A stretch of DNA of 64,000 nt, from contig CAKPMX010000001.1 in NCBI GenBank assembly GCA_934168205.1, positions 124,001 to 188,000 of the forward strand, written 5' to 3'. Position numbers and translations under genes: made by a program. This stretch comes from an uncultured Bacilli bacterium (GTDB taxonomy: Bacteria > Bacillota_I > Bacilli_A > RF39 > UBA660). A model generated the notes under the pieces. The model saw only the letters and a program-made list of their open reading frames with translations. It had not been told where the DNA came from and did no database searches. Below, piece by piece: positions 34,748 to 42,773 of the stretch (its first letter is position 1; the number at the start of each line of letters is the position of its first letter).

Positions 34748-34909
34748 TTACTTTGTCTCTTTTAATAGTTCTTTAACACCAGAATGTTTAACACGATCTC
34801 TCTCTTCTGCTCTTTTACCGTTATTAAATCTAGAAACATCTCCTGCTAAATATCCAGTAACTCTTCTAATTCTTTCGAATTTTTCTCCTTCACCAACTAT
34901 TTTTTCCAT
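34748..34909 (-). CDS. stand-alone glycyl-radical domain of class III ribonucleotide reductase
   Basis: 53 residues, ATG 34909 after AGGAGG (7 bases). It contains RRVTGYLAGDVSRFNNGKRA followed by RDRVKH. That matches the C-terminal glycyl-radical tail of NrdD proteins (T4 NrdD: RRVCGYLG...N.GK...RVKH), with the radical Gly in TGYL at residue 19. The NrdD directly upstream ends at a zinc-site sequence and has no such tail. Several stop codons and a fresh ribosome site lie between them, so the domain is made as a separate chain. It resembles the stand-alone spare part YfiD/GrcA of pyruvate formate lyase. Confidence 0.8.
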   Translation of the reverse strand: MEKIVGEGEKFERIRRVTGYLAGDVSRFNNGKRAEERDRVKHSGVKELLKETK

Positions 34910-34942
34910 AAAATATTCCTCCTATCTTTTTATTTTTTATTT

Positions 34943-37258
34943 TTATCTTCCACAACACTCAGGTGCTGTAATTTGTTCTACTGGTATTCCTTCAAATTCA
35001 TGTCTTCCACAACCTGGACAAACATCATTGATTACACCAACATACCCACATACTGGATCTCTATCTACCGGATGGTTAACTGCACCATATCCAATACCAG
35101 ATTCTTTCATTATACGAATAACTTTTTCAAAAGCATCAACGTTACTAGCAACATCTCCATCTAATTCGATATATGAAATATGTCCACCATTAGTAAGTTC
35201 ATGATAAGGAGCTTCTGTTTTTAACTTATCAGAAATACTAATATTATAATAAACTGGTACATGGAATGAATTTGTATAATATTCTCTATCAGTAACACCT
35301 TTTATTTTTCCATAAATAGCTCTATCAATAGATGTAAACCTTCCAGATAGTCCCTCAGCAGGTGTAGCCAAACAAGTAAAGTTCAAATTATATTTTTGTG
35401 AATTTTCATCACACCTTTTTCTCATAAACTTAATAATTTCAAGTCCAAGTTTTTGACTAGCTTTACTTTCACCATGATGTTCACCAGTTAAAGCCTTTAA
35501 GCATTCTGCAAGGCCAATGAATCCAGTTGATAATGAACCATGTTTCCATACTTTTCTTAATCTATCTGTTGGCTTTAATTTTTCGCCATTAGTCCAAACT
35601 CCTTGTCCTAATAAGAATGGAAAGTTATATGAGTGTTTACTGCATTGAACTTCGAATCTTTCAAGTAGTTGATCACGAACCTTATCCATAATCTCTCCGA
35701 GTTCTTCATAGAAACCTTTCATATCAGCTTTATCTCTTTCTTTTAAAGCTATACCATATTTAATACCAAGTCTAGGTAAGTTAATTGTTGTAAACGATAA
35801 ATTTCCTCTTCCTGTAACCACCTGGTTATCTGGTGAAGTAACATCAGCTAAAACTCTTGTACGGCATCCCATATAAGCTATCTCAGTATTAACATCTCCT
35901 GGTTTATAATATTGTAAATTAAATGGAGCATCAACAAATGCAAAGTTAGGGAAAAGTCTCTTAGCTGATACTTTACAAGCTAATCTAAATAAATCATAGT
36001 TAGGATCTTCTTTATTATAATTAACTCCCTCTTTTACCTTAAATATTGAAACTGGGAATATCGGAGTTTCACCATTACCTAATCCCCTATCTGTTGCTAA
36101 AAGTAAATTCTTAGTAACCATTCTTCCTTCTGGTGATATATCTGTACCAAAGTTTACTGAAGAAAATGGTACTTGAGCACCAGCCCTAGAATGCATCGTA
36201 TTTAAATTATGTACAAAAGCTTCCATTGCTTGTTGTGTAGCTCTATCAGTCTTTTGTAAAGCTTTCTCACTTGCTAATTTAAATATTTCTTTTACTCTGT
36301 TAGATCCTTTTTGATAATCAGAAAATTCTTCTAAATTGACATCGATACTTTCAATTTTATCAATTTCTCGAATAATTCTATCTATATTAATAACACCAAT
36401 AAAACCTTCTAAATCTAAAAAGTCATATATAGTTTGTTTAAATTGTTTCTTAAATGTTTTTAAAACTCCTGGAGCTAAATAATAATCAAGCGCAGGTATT
36501 GATTGACCACCGTGTTGATCATTTTGATTAGCTTGAATAACTATCGCAGCTAATGAACTATAAGTAGAAATATCTTGTGGAGGTCTTACATATCCATGAC
36601 CTGTATCAAACCCATTTTTAAATAATCTTGATAAATCTATTTGACAACAAGTAGTAGTACCCATTGCTAAAAAGTCCATATCATGAATGTGAATTTCACC
36701 TTCATCATGCATTTTTGCATATTCTGGTTTCATTAAATATGCTTTTGCAAATTCTCTTGAAACAGTAGATCCGTATTGAAGCATAGTACCCATTGGACTA
36801 TTACCATCAATATTAGCATTTTCTCTTTTAGCATCTTCTTCGTTTGCTGATTTTAATCCTAAGTTTTCTAAAGATTTTAAAAATTTATGAGTCTTCTTAT
36901 CATCAAAGAATGATTGACGAGATTGAGCTCTTCTTTCACGATATTCAGAAAATGATTTATAAACATCTTCATATCCTTTTGAAGATAATTCTTCTTCAAT
37001 AAAATCTTGAATTTGTTCAATTTGAAATTTATCAGTTTTCTTAGCTTCTTTCTCGATTTTCTTTAAAACTGCTTGATAAACTTTTTGAATATCCTTAGAG
37101 TCATATTTACGAAGCTTTTCATCTTCTCCATTATCAACTGAAACACTATCAAAACCTTTTTTTATTGCTAAAGCTATTTTAGTTTCATCAAACGGAACTT
37201 TTTTTCCATTTCGCTTAATAACCATTAATTGTTCTAATTTGTCGCTTACTTCTACCAT
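34943..37258 (-). CDS. nrdD: class III (anaerobic) ribonucleotide reductase, catalytic chain without radical tail
   Basis: 771 residues, ATG after GGAGG. N-terminal ATP-cone (VIKRNGKKVPFDETKIALAI, about 12-100). The body contains HDMDFLAMGTTTCCQIDL, TMHSRAGAQVPFSSVNFGTD and NGGHISYIELDGD typical of NrdD. The C-terminus CGYVGVINDVCPGCGR...APECCGR provides zinc-site cysteines and then stops; the family's RVxGYL glycyl-radical segment is absent and is encoded by the next gene. Reduces NTPs to dNTPs without oxygen. Order nrdD, radical domain, nrdG. Upstream 210 bases hold no gene. Confidence 0.92.
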   Translation of the reverse strand: MVEVSDKLEQLMVIKRNGKKVPFDETKIALAIKKGFDSVSVDNGEDEKLRKYDSKDIQKVYQAVLKKIEKEAKKTDKFQIEQIQDFIEEELSSKGYEDVYKSFSEYRERRAQSRQSFFDDKKTHKFLKSLENLGLKSANEEDAKRENANIDGNSPMGTMLQYGSTVSREFAKAYLMKPEYAKMHDEGEIHIHDMDFLAMGTTTCCQIDLSRLFKNGFDTGHGYVRPPQDISTYSSLAAIVIQANQNDQHGGQSIPALDYYLAPGVLKTFKKQFKQTIYDFLDLEGFIGVINIDRIIREIDKIESIDVNLEEFSDYQKGSNRVKEIFKLASEKALQKTDRATQQAMEAFVHNLNTMHSRAGAQVPFSSVNFGTDISPEGRMVTKNLLLATDRGLGNGETPIFPVSIFKVKEGVNYNKEDPNYDLFRLACKVSAKRLFPNFAFVDAPFNLQYYKPGDVNTEIAYMGCRTRVLADVTSPDNQVVTGRGNLSFTTINLPRLGIKYGIALKERDKADMKGFYEELGEIMDKVRDQLLERFEVQCSKHSYNFPFLLGQGVWTNGEKLKPTDRLRKVWKHGSLSTGFIGLAECLKALTGEHHGESKASQKLGLEIIKFMRKRCDENSQKYNLNFTCLATPAEGLSGRFTSIDRAIYGKIKGVTDREYYTNSFHVPVYYNISISDKLKTEAPYHELTNGGHISYIELDGDVASNVDAFEKVIRIMKESGIGYGAVNHPVDRDPVCGYVGVINDVCPGCGRHEFEGIPVEQITAPECCGR

Positions 37259-37472
37259 AATTTAACCTCCACCATTAAGTAACTTCTAAATTCATTTTAA
37301 GAATTAAAGACGCAAAAATCAATACTAAAATCGACACTTTTTTTGCCATTTTTTTCAATACGTTGATATATAAAGAAAACACCCAAAAAATATTTTTGTT
37401 CGATTTACGACAATTTACATTTTTATACATTTGAAAAAATTAAAATATTAAAAAAATGAATTTTTCTCAAAT
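37259..37472 (-). other. AT-rich leader/intergenic region of nrdD
   Basis: No gene seen. Very AT-rich with long A/T runs and one 0A-like TGTCGAT on the minus strand near 37343-37349. No copy of the TGTTGCA palindrome found at the second nrdD, and no convincing NrdR box pair. Confidence 0.4.
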
Positions 37473-37511
37473 TAAAAAACACTAATTCCTTATAAAATAA
37501 AGGAACTAGTG
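37473..37511 (-). terminator. terminator of nrdD2-nrdG2-dut operon
   Basis: CACTAGTTCCTT / AAGGAATTAGTG 12-bp stem with one mismatch (37480-37511), followed on the minus strand by TTTTTT. Confidence 0.8.
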
Positions 37512-37554
37512 ATTTACAAAATATAAAAAATTAAAAAATGTAAAAAATCATTTT

Positions 37555-38025
37555 TTACATTTTTCTAATTTTTGTATCAGTTGAACCAAAACCACCGTTT
37601 CTAGTACCAGTAGCTTCATCGTTATCTACAGTTAAAAACTTAGTAAAAACAACCTGCCCAATAACATCACCTTTTTTAACCTCAATATCATGGTCACTAC
37701 AATTAAAATAAGCAAAGTAAAAATGCCCATCATTATCTGGATTACCATAATAATCAGAATCAATTAATCCTACACTATTTGCCATTAAAAATCCTTTTTT
37801 AGGTCCAGAACTTCTATTAAGTAATAAGAAACACTCATCATCCATACAATAACCCTTTAAACCAGTTGGAATAAGTGTTGGTTTAATACCAGGTTTATAC
37901 ATCGGAATAACTACATCCTCTGCAGCTTCTACATCATAGCCAGCTGAATGAGCAGTCTTTCTAGCTGGCAAATTTATCCCTTTATCTTCATATCCTTTAA
38001 CAATTTCAAATCCACGTCTTTTCAT
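37555..38025 (-). CDS. dut: dUTP diphosphatase (trimeric Dut)
   Basis: 156 residues. Hydrolyses dUTP to dUMP, keeping uracil out of DNA. Family motifs in order: AGYDVEAAED (I), NRSSGPKKG (II), VGLIDSDYYGN (III, with catalytic Asp), KKGDVIGQVVF (IV) and RNGGFGSTD (V). The start ATG 38025 overlaps the nrdG2 stop by one base. Its place behind an anaerobic reductase fits dNTP supply and clean-up in one transcript. A strong terminator lies about 45 bases after the stop. Confidence 0.93.
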   Translation of the reverse strand: MKRRGFEIVKGYEDKGINLPARKTAHSAGYDVEAAEDVVIPMYKPGIKPTLIPTGLKGYCMDDECFLLLNRSSGPKKGFLMANSVGLIDSDYYGNPDNDGHFYFAYFNCSDHDIEVKKGDVIGQVVFTKFLTVDNDEATGTRNGGFGSTDTKIRKM

Positions 38026-38567
38026 TAAACTTCTCCTTTTAAAATATTACTATTATCAATATACAAATTAATTTTATTATTATCAAGACTTTTTTTAACA
38101 TCAATTATTCTCTGATTACTACTTCCAACATAATGAAGTTTTTCTAAAGCAAGTCCAAGTACAAATCTACCTTCAAGTAAAACATCAACACAATCTAAAA
38201 TATTTTTTAAGTTCTTATCATCTTTAACTTGCTTCATCAATTCTTCCCAAGTATAGCCAGTATAACACCAAATATTTTTATCTGGAAATTTTTCTTTAAT
38301 CTCCATCATTAAAGAACTTAAATCTTCTCTATTGCCTAAATATAATGGATCTCCTCCAGAAAAAGTAATACCAGAGCACCAGTCTTTTTCTAATTCATCA
38401 AATATCTCCTTTTTGGCAACATCATCAAAAATAAGTCCATCATTAGCGTCCCAAGTAATTGGATTCTGACAAGCATGACAGTGATGAGAACATCCAGCAA
38501 GCCATAAAACAACTCTAAGCCCTTCACCATTTAACATATCTGCTTTTGTAATATTATGATATCTCAT
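38025..38567 (-). CDS. nrdG: anaerobic ribonucleotide reductase activating protein, second copy
   Basis: 180 residues, radical SAM. Cluster motif GCSHHCHACQNP (CxxxCxxC) and GITFSGGDPL, similar to but clearly different from the first NrdG. Starts just after the second NrdD stop and ends overlapping dut. Presumably activates the NrdD encoded upstream, whose glycyl-radical tail is fused. Confidence 0.92.
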   Translation of the reverse strand: MRYHNITKADMLNGEGLRVVLWLAGCSHHCHACQNPITWDANDGLIFDDVAKKEIFDELEKDWCSGITFSGGDPLYLGNREDLSSLMMEIKEKFPDKNIWCYTGYTWEELMKQVKDDKNLKNILDCVDVLLEGRFVLGLALEKLHYVGSSNQRIIDVKKSLDNNKINLYIDNSNILKGEV

Positions 38568-38568
38568 A

Positions 38569-40698
38569 CTACATTGACTTCCTTTCAGATATTTCCACCA
38601 TTTTAGCGTTACTTAACATTGTATCTCCATGTACCCTAGAATATGATAAATAACCATTCATTCTATCTATTTTAGTAAGATCACTACTTCCACATTTAGG
38701 ACAAACATCCATTTCTAATTCCTCGTGTCCACAGTTATTACAATAAGCTAAACTTAAATTAACTCCTTCATAAAAACCTAATTTCATAGCTCTTTCTATA
38801 TATGTAAGCATAGCTTCTTTATTATAACTCAAGTTATAACGTACATATTGAATTCTTCCACCTTTAAATAGTTCCCAAAAACGATTTTCTAAATCCTGTT
38901 TTTCTATACCAGTAATATCTTCCCATACACCACAATGAAAACTATTAGAAACATATTCTCTAGAACTTACTCCTTCAATAACACCATATTTCTTTCTAAA
39001 TTGTTTTATCTGTAATCCACATAAATTCTCTGCAGGAGTACCATATATAGCGTATAAAATATGATCTTCATTCTTAAATTCTAAAGTCTTTTCATTTATA
39101 TATTTTAAAACTTCAACTGCAAATTCTCCATCTTCAACAATACTTTTTCCATTATATAAAACCTGTAATTCATTTAAAGCAGTTATTCCAAAAGACGCTG
39201 TTGAAGATCTAAGTACTGGCTCAATTGCTTCATCTGGCTTTAAATTGCCTCCATAAAAACCACCTTGACAATAAGCTAAAGGATTAGTAGAAGCCTTTCT
39301 TTTAGCTAAATAGCGATAAGTTCTAATATGTATCTTTCTAATCATTTCTAAGTAATAATCTAAAACTTCATAAAAATCTCTTTGTTCTTCTCTAGCCTTA
39401 GCTAAAATCATAGGTAAATGTAATGATATAGCTCCTATATTAAATCTTCCTATATAAACAGGTTTATCATTTTTATCAGCTGGATTCATACCACCTTTTT
39501 CATACCAAGGTGATAAAAATGCTCTACAGCCCATCGGACTAACAACTCTTCCATACTTTTTATAAATATCACAAACATAACCTTCTCCAGATAATGATAA
39601 ATAATCTGGATACATTGTCTTTTGACTACACTTTATCGCAGCTAAAAAATTATCTCTTAATTCCATTCCCTTGCCATGTAATTTCTCATCATATAAAAAT
39701 ACTAATTTAGGAAATAATGTTGGCTTCTTAAACCCTTTCTTACCTTGACCTTCTTTATGTACATCTAATATAACTCTACTTATAAGTCTTGCAAATTCAT
39801 CGGTATCAATACCAAAAGTAAATGTAACAAAAGGATAATCTCCTCTACTAGAACTAACTGTATTAAGTTTATATTCAATCCCCTGATATCCTTGTTCACA
39901 CTCTCTTTTTACTTTACTCCAAGCATATTTATCAGCTTCATCTTTAAAAGAATCTCCCTTAATACTTAAATACTCATCATAATACTTTTTATAAGTAAGC
40001 CTAGCGTACTTTTTCAAAACAGTATCAACCTCTGGTACTGTAAATCCACCATATTGCATAGCCGTAGTATTAATAATAACATCACCCATGACATTAAAAG
40101 CAGTTTGTAATGTTTTGGGTTCTGTATACCAAATATTACTCATCTCAAATCCATCTTTTAATACATTAGCCATATCAAATAAACAACAATTCATTGTATC
40201 GCGTCTTGCACTCATATCATGTATATAAATATATCCATCTTTACAAGCCTCTATTTCATTAGCTGTTAAAAAGAATTTTTTATAAAGTTCCTTATTCAAA
40301 CTATTATATATTAAACATCTTTGTGTAGTAACTAAAGCACTATCCATATTAGCACATTCTTTATCACCAATATAAGTAATTACCTGTGCCTTTTTATATA
40401 CTTTATCTAAAATATGAACTACTTCTTTTTTATAGTCTCTATATTCTCTATAACTTCTCGCTACTAACGGATTAACTTGATCTAAAGCAGATTCTACAAA
40501 ACTATGAACCTGATCAACAGTAGGATTAGTAGTTTGAGTATTAATCATATTCTTAACTATATCTATAATTTTATCAACAGATTCATCTGTTAAATTAACC
40601 ATTACTCTCTCAGCACTAGTAGTAACAGCTTTTCTTATTCTTTCAGAGTCAAACTTTTCTAAATTACCATTTTTTTTAATAATTTTAATCTCACGCAT
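38569..40698 (-). CDS. nrdD: class III (anaerobic) ribonucleotide reductase, complete chain
   Basis: 709 residues. ATP-cone at the N-terminus (IIKKNGNLEKFDSERIRKAV), catalytic body (HDMSARRDTMNCCLFDM, NTVSSSRGDYPFVTFTFGID), C-terminal zinc ribbon CNNCGHEE...CPKCGSS and the glycyl-radical motif RMNGYLSYSRV with the radical Gly in NGYL. Only remotely similar to the first NrdD, so a separate subclass rather than a recent duplicate. Transcribed from a promoter whose upstream palindrome is centred at -41.5, with the divergent Crp/Fnr-type gene the likely activator. Operon nrdD-nrdG-dut. Confidence 0.94.
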   Translation of the reverse strand: MREIKIIKKNGNLEKFDSERIRKAVTTSAERVMVNLTDESVDKIIDIVKNMINTQTTNPTVDQVHSFVESALDQVNPLVARSYREYRDYKKEVVHILDKVYKKAQVITYIGDKECANMDSALVTTQRCLIYNSLNKELYKKFFLTANEIEACKDGYIYIHDMSARRDTMNCCLFDMANVLKDGFEMSNIWYTEPKTLQTAFNVMGDVIINTTAMQYGGFTVPEVDTVLKKYARLTYKKYYDEYLSIKGDSFKDEADKYAWSKVKRECEQGYQGIEYKLNTVSSSRGDYPFVTFTFGIDTDEFARLISRVILDVHKEGQGKKGFKKPTLFPKLVFLYDEKLHGKGMELRDNFLAAIKCSQKTMYPDYLSLSGEGYVCDIYKKYGRVVSPMGCRAFLSPWYEKGGMNPADKNDKPVYIGRFNIGAISLHLPMILAKAREEQRDFYEVLDYYLEMIRKIHIRTYRYLAKRKASTNPLAYCQGGFYGGNLKPDEAIEPVLRSSTASFGITALNELQVLYNGKSIVEDGEFAVEVLKYINEKTLEFKNEDHILYAIYGTPAENLCGLQIKQFRKKYGVIEGVSSREYVSNSFHCGVWEDITGIEKQDLENRFWELFKGGRIQYVRYNLSYNKEAMLTYIERAMKLGFYEGVNLSLAYCNNCGHEELEMDVCPKCGSSDLTKIDRMNGYLSYSRVHGDTMLSNAKMVEISERKSM

Positions 40699-40725
40699 AA
40701 TAACTTCTCCTATTCTATGTATTAA

Positions 40726-40731
40726 ACTATA
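40726..40731 (-). promoter_or_regulatory. -10 element of the nrdD-nrdG-dut promoter
   Basis: TATAGT on the minus strand; predicted start at 40719, 21 bases before the ATG. There is no good -35 hexamer at the right distance, as expected for an activator-dependent promoter. Confidence 0.55.
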
Positions 40732-40752
40732 ACCCAGATAATCAAAATTAAC

Positions 40753-40768
40753 TGTTGCATTTGCAACA
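40753..40768. promoter_or_regulatory. Crp/Fnr-type operator
   Basis: TGTTGCA-TT-TGCAACA, a perfect 7-bp inverted repeat. Its centre is 41.5 bases upstream of the predicted nrdD start (class II activator position) and it overlaps the -35 of the divergent regulator gene (autoregulation). Confidence 0.7.
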
Positions 40769-40789
40769 AAAACTAAAAAATGTTAAAAT
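40761..40789 (+). promoter_or_regulatory. promoter of the Crp/Fnr-family gene
   Basis: TTGCAA (40761-40766), 17-base spacer, TAAAAT (40784-40789). The -35 lies within the palindrome, so the bound regulator would block it. Confidence 0.6.
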
Positions 40790-40812
40790 TATTACATAAG
40801 GAGTGTGTTAAA

Positions 40813-41436
40813 ATGTTTGAAACCATTGAAAAAGAAAAGATTAATAGTTTTAAAAATAATTTGTCAAAGTGTGTAAATGTAACCCGTAAAGTATTTACAA
40901 ACAAACAGTTAATAATAAGTAACTTTTCTAGAAAAAGTCTTATTGGATTTATAACATACGGAAAAGCTTCTATTATAAAAACTGATATTAACGGTAACAC
41001 TACTATCATGCGTGAATTAAAAGAGAATGATATTTTTTCTAATTTATTCTTCCAGCATTCTGAAGATGAAATATATATCATAAGTAATAATCAAACTGAA
41101 GTTATTTTTATAGATTATTTTAACATATTAAAAACCTGTAATAAGAATTGTCCTTTTCATAATAATTTAGTAATCACATTATTTGATTTATTAATAAAAG
41201 ATAATCGTAAACAAAATGAAAAAATAGAATTATTATCTCAAAAAACAGTAAGAGATAAAATTCTATATTTCTTAAAACAAAGAATGAATAAAGACAATGT
41301 ATTCAAAGTAACAACTTCATACAAAGCCATTGCTGAATACATTGTTGTAGATAGAAGTAATCTAATGCGTGAATTAAACAAATTAGAAAAGGAAGGCTTA
41401 ATAGAACGTAACAAAAATACTATATACATAAAATAA
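40813..41436 (+). CDS. Crp/Fnr-family transcriptional regulator
   Basis: 207 residues from ATG 40813 (AAGGAG 9 bases upstream; the longer frame from 40780 is inside the promoter). N-terminal cyclic-nucleotide-binding-like beta roll (IGFITYGKASIIKTDINGNT, MRELKENDIFSN), a long dimer helix, and a C-terminal winged helix (YKAIAEYIVVDRSNLMRELN). A pair of cysteines in CNKNCPFH near residue 111 could bind metal or respond to redox, but the N-terminal Fnr cysteine cluster is missing. Divergent from the nrdD-nrdG-dut operon with a shared palindrome, it probably activates that operon under anaerobic or reducing conditions and represses itself. Confidence 0.87.
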   Translation: MFETIEKEKINSFKNNLSKCVNVTRKVFTNKQLIISNFSRKSLIGFITYGKASIIKTDINGNTTIMRELKENDIFSNLFFQHSEDEIYIISNNQTEVIFIDYFNILKTCNKNCPFHNNLVITLFDLLIKDNRKQNEKIELLSQKTVRDKILYFLKQRMNKDNVFKVTTSYKAIAEYIVVDRSNLMRELNKLEKEGLIERNKNTIYIK

Positions 41437-41460
41437 GAAGGAATATTCCTTCTTATTATT
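41435..41460 (+). terminator. terminator after Crp/Fnr gene
   Basis: AAGAAGGAAT / ATTCCTTCTT palindrome followed by ATTATTT, overlapping the stop codon. Confidence 0.7.
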
Positions 41461-41558
41461 TGAAACAAATTTAATCTACTAAAATGGTACAAATAATACC
41501 AAATCGATATAATCATCATGTCTAATGCATTCAAGATAAACATACCTAATATTTTTAA

Positions 41559-42683
41559 TCAACATGAACGAGTTCTATAACTAGAAGAATTTCCAGCCTC
41601 ATCATAAACTTTAAATGTAACAGGAGTATTCTTATTAGTAGTAAAAGCGGTAGTTATATAACCAGAATATATATCATTACAATCAAGTTCCTTTCCGTTC
41701 TTACGTTTATTAATCCTTTTAACACTAGGAAGAGAACATAATTCATCCTGTTCTTCACCATTATCATATGTATAAGTAATTTTATTAACTTTAGAATCAT
41801 CAGTAAAGAAAATTTGTAAACGGCAAGCAATAGTATCGGCTTTTTTGATATTAGAAATTACAGGTGGCGTGTTATCAATCTTAATAGTAAAATTAGATTT
41901 TTTATTTTCCGAAATTTGATTACCTGCCAAGTCTGCAATACGTCCTTCACTTGCAAGTAAAACAAAATAAAATTCACCAGTTAGGTCAGCAATATCTATA
42001 GTTCGTTTTATTGACTTAACACCTAATGCATTACCAAAATTAATTCTTTGCCTAGAACCTTCTACACATACATCAGGTTTATCAGCTTTTGTTAAACAAT
42101 ATGCTGAAAAATTATTTGGAACAAGACCGGCATCAGAACCAATTTCAACATTAATTTGTTTTGTCTTAGTCCATTTATCTCTTTCAGTATCGGAAGCAGC
42201 AGTAATATTAAAAGTCATACTTCCTTGAACTTCAACATTTTCACATCTATTTACAACATCAGGCGTTTGATATACTATCTTTCCAGTTTTATCAGTACAT
42301 GTTATATAAGGCTGATAAACATATTTATTATTCTTTTTTTCAACGTGAATAAACGTATCATCTCTTAGATCAGCATTAGTCATATTTCCAACACAAGTAA
42401 TTCCATTAGTTTCATAATCTTTTGCTAAAGTTTTTGCTTCCAAATCACTAAAAGAAATATCCGCACAGCCAGATACTGCATACCCAAAAATATCTTCTTC
42501 ATTAGAATCAACATAAAGTTTAGCTGATGAAACCAAAGATTCACCATATTTTTCAAACTTTCTTTCTCTATTTTTAGATTGTAATTGTTGAACACCCGGT
42601 AATGCCATAACCGTTATAATACCCATAATTGTTATCGCAACTAAAACTTCAATCAAAGTAAAACCTTTATTATTCTTTCTCAT
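41559..42683 (-). CDS. type IV prepilin-like protein with Ig-like C-terminus
   Basis: 374 residues from ATG 42683 (GAGG 8 bases upstream). The N-terminus MRKNNKGFTLIEVLVAITIM is a textbook class III prepilin peptidase site (cut after Gly) plus the hydrophobic assembly helix. The rest is extracellular beta structure with eleven or more Cys and a final Ig/cadherin-like domain that begins IDNTPPVISNI and ends DEAGNSSSYRTRSC. Large for a pilin, so perhaps a minor, tip-type or adhesive pseudopilin. No prepilin peptidase, ATPase or platform gene is present in the window. It is monocistronic, convergent with the Crp/Fnr gene. Confidence 0.85.
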   Translation of the reverse strand: MRKNNKGFTLIEVLVAITIMGIITVMALPGVQQLQSKNRERKFEKYGESLVSSAKLYVDSNEEDIFGYAVSGCADISFSDLEAKTLAKDYETNGITCVGNMTNADLRDDTFIHVEKKNNKYVYQPYITCTDKTGKIVYQTPDVVNRCENVEVQGSMTFNITAASDTERDKWTKTKQINVEIGSDAGLVPNNFSAYCLTKADKPDVCVEGSRQRINFGNALGVKSIKRTIDIADLTGEFYFVLLASEGRIADLAGNQISENKKSNFTIKIDNTPPVISNIKKADTIACRLQIFFTDDSKVNKITYTYDNGEEQDELCSLPSVKRINKRKNGKELDCNDIYSGYITTAFTTNKNTPVTFKVYDEAGNSSSYRTRSC

Positions 42684-42748
42684 ATACAAAACCTCTACCA
42701 TATTATATTATATTAAAATTATAACATACAAAAAAAAATATTACCATA

Positions 42749-42773
42749 GAAAAAAGTATGCCTAAAGCATACT
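42749..42773 (-). terminator. terminator of M48 protease gene
   Basis: AGTATGC, 5-base loop, GCATACT then TTTTTT on the minus strand; overlaps the stop codon. Confidence 0.8.

Noticed and set aside
37259..37472. Riboswitch or NrdR box pair before nrdD
   Set aside because: Only AT runs and a lone 0A-like site were seen; no conserved pairing or 16-base box could be supported.
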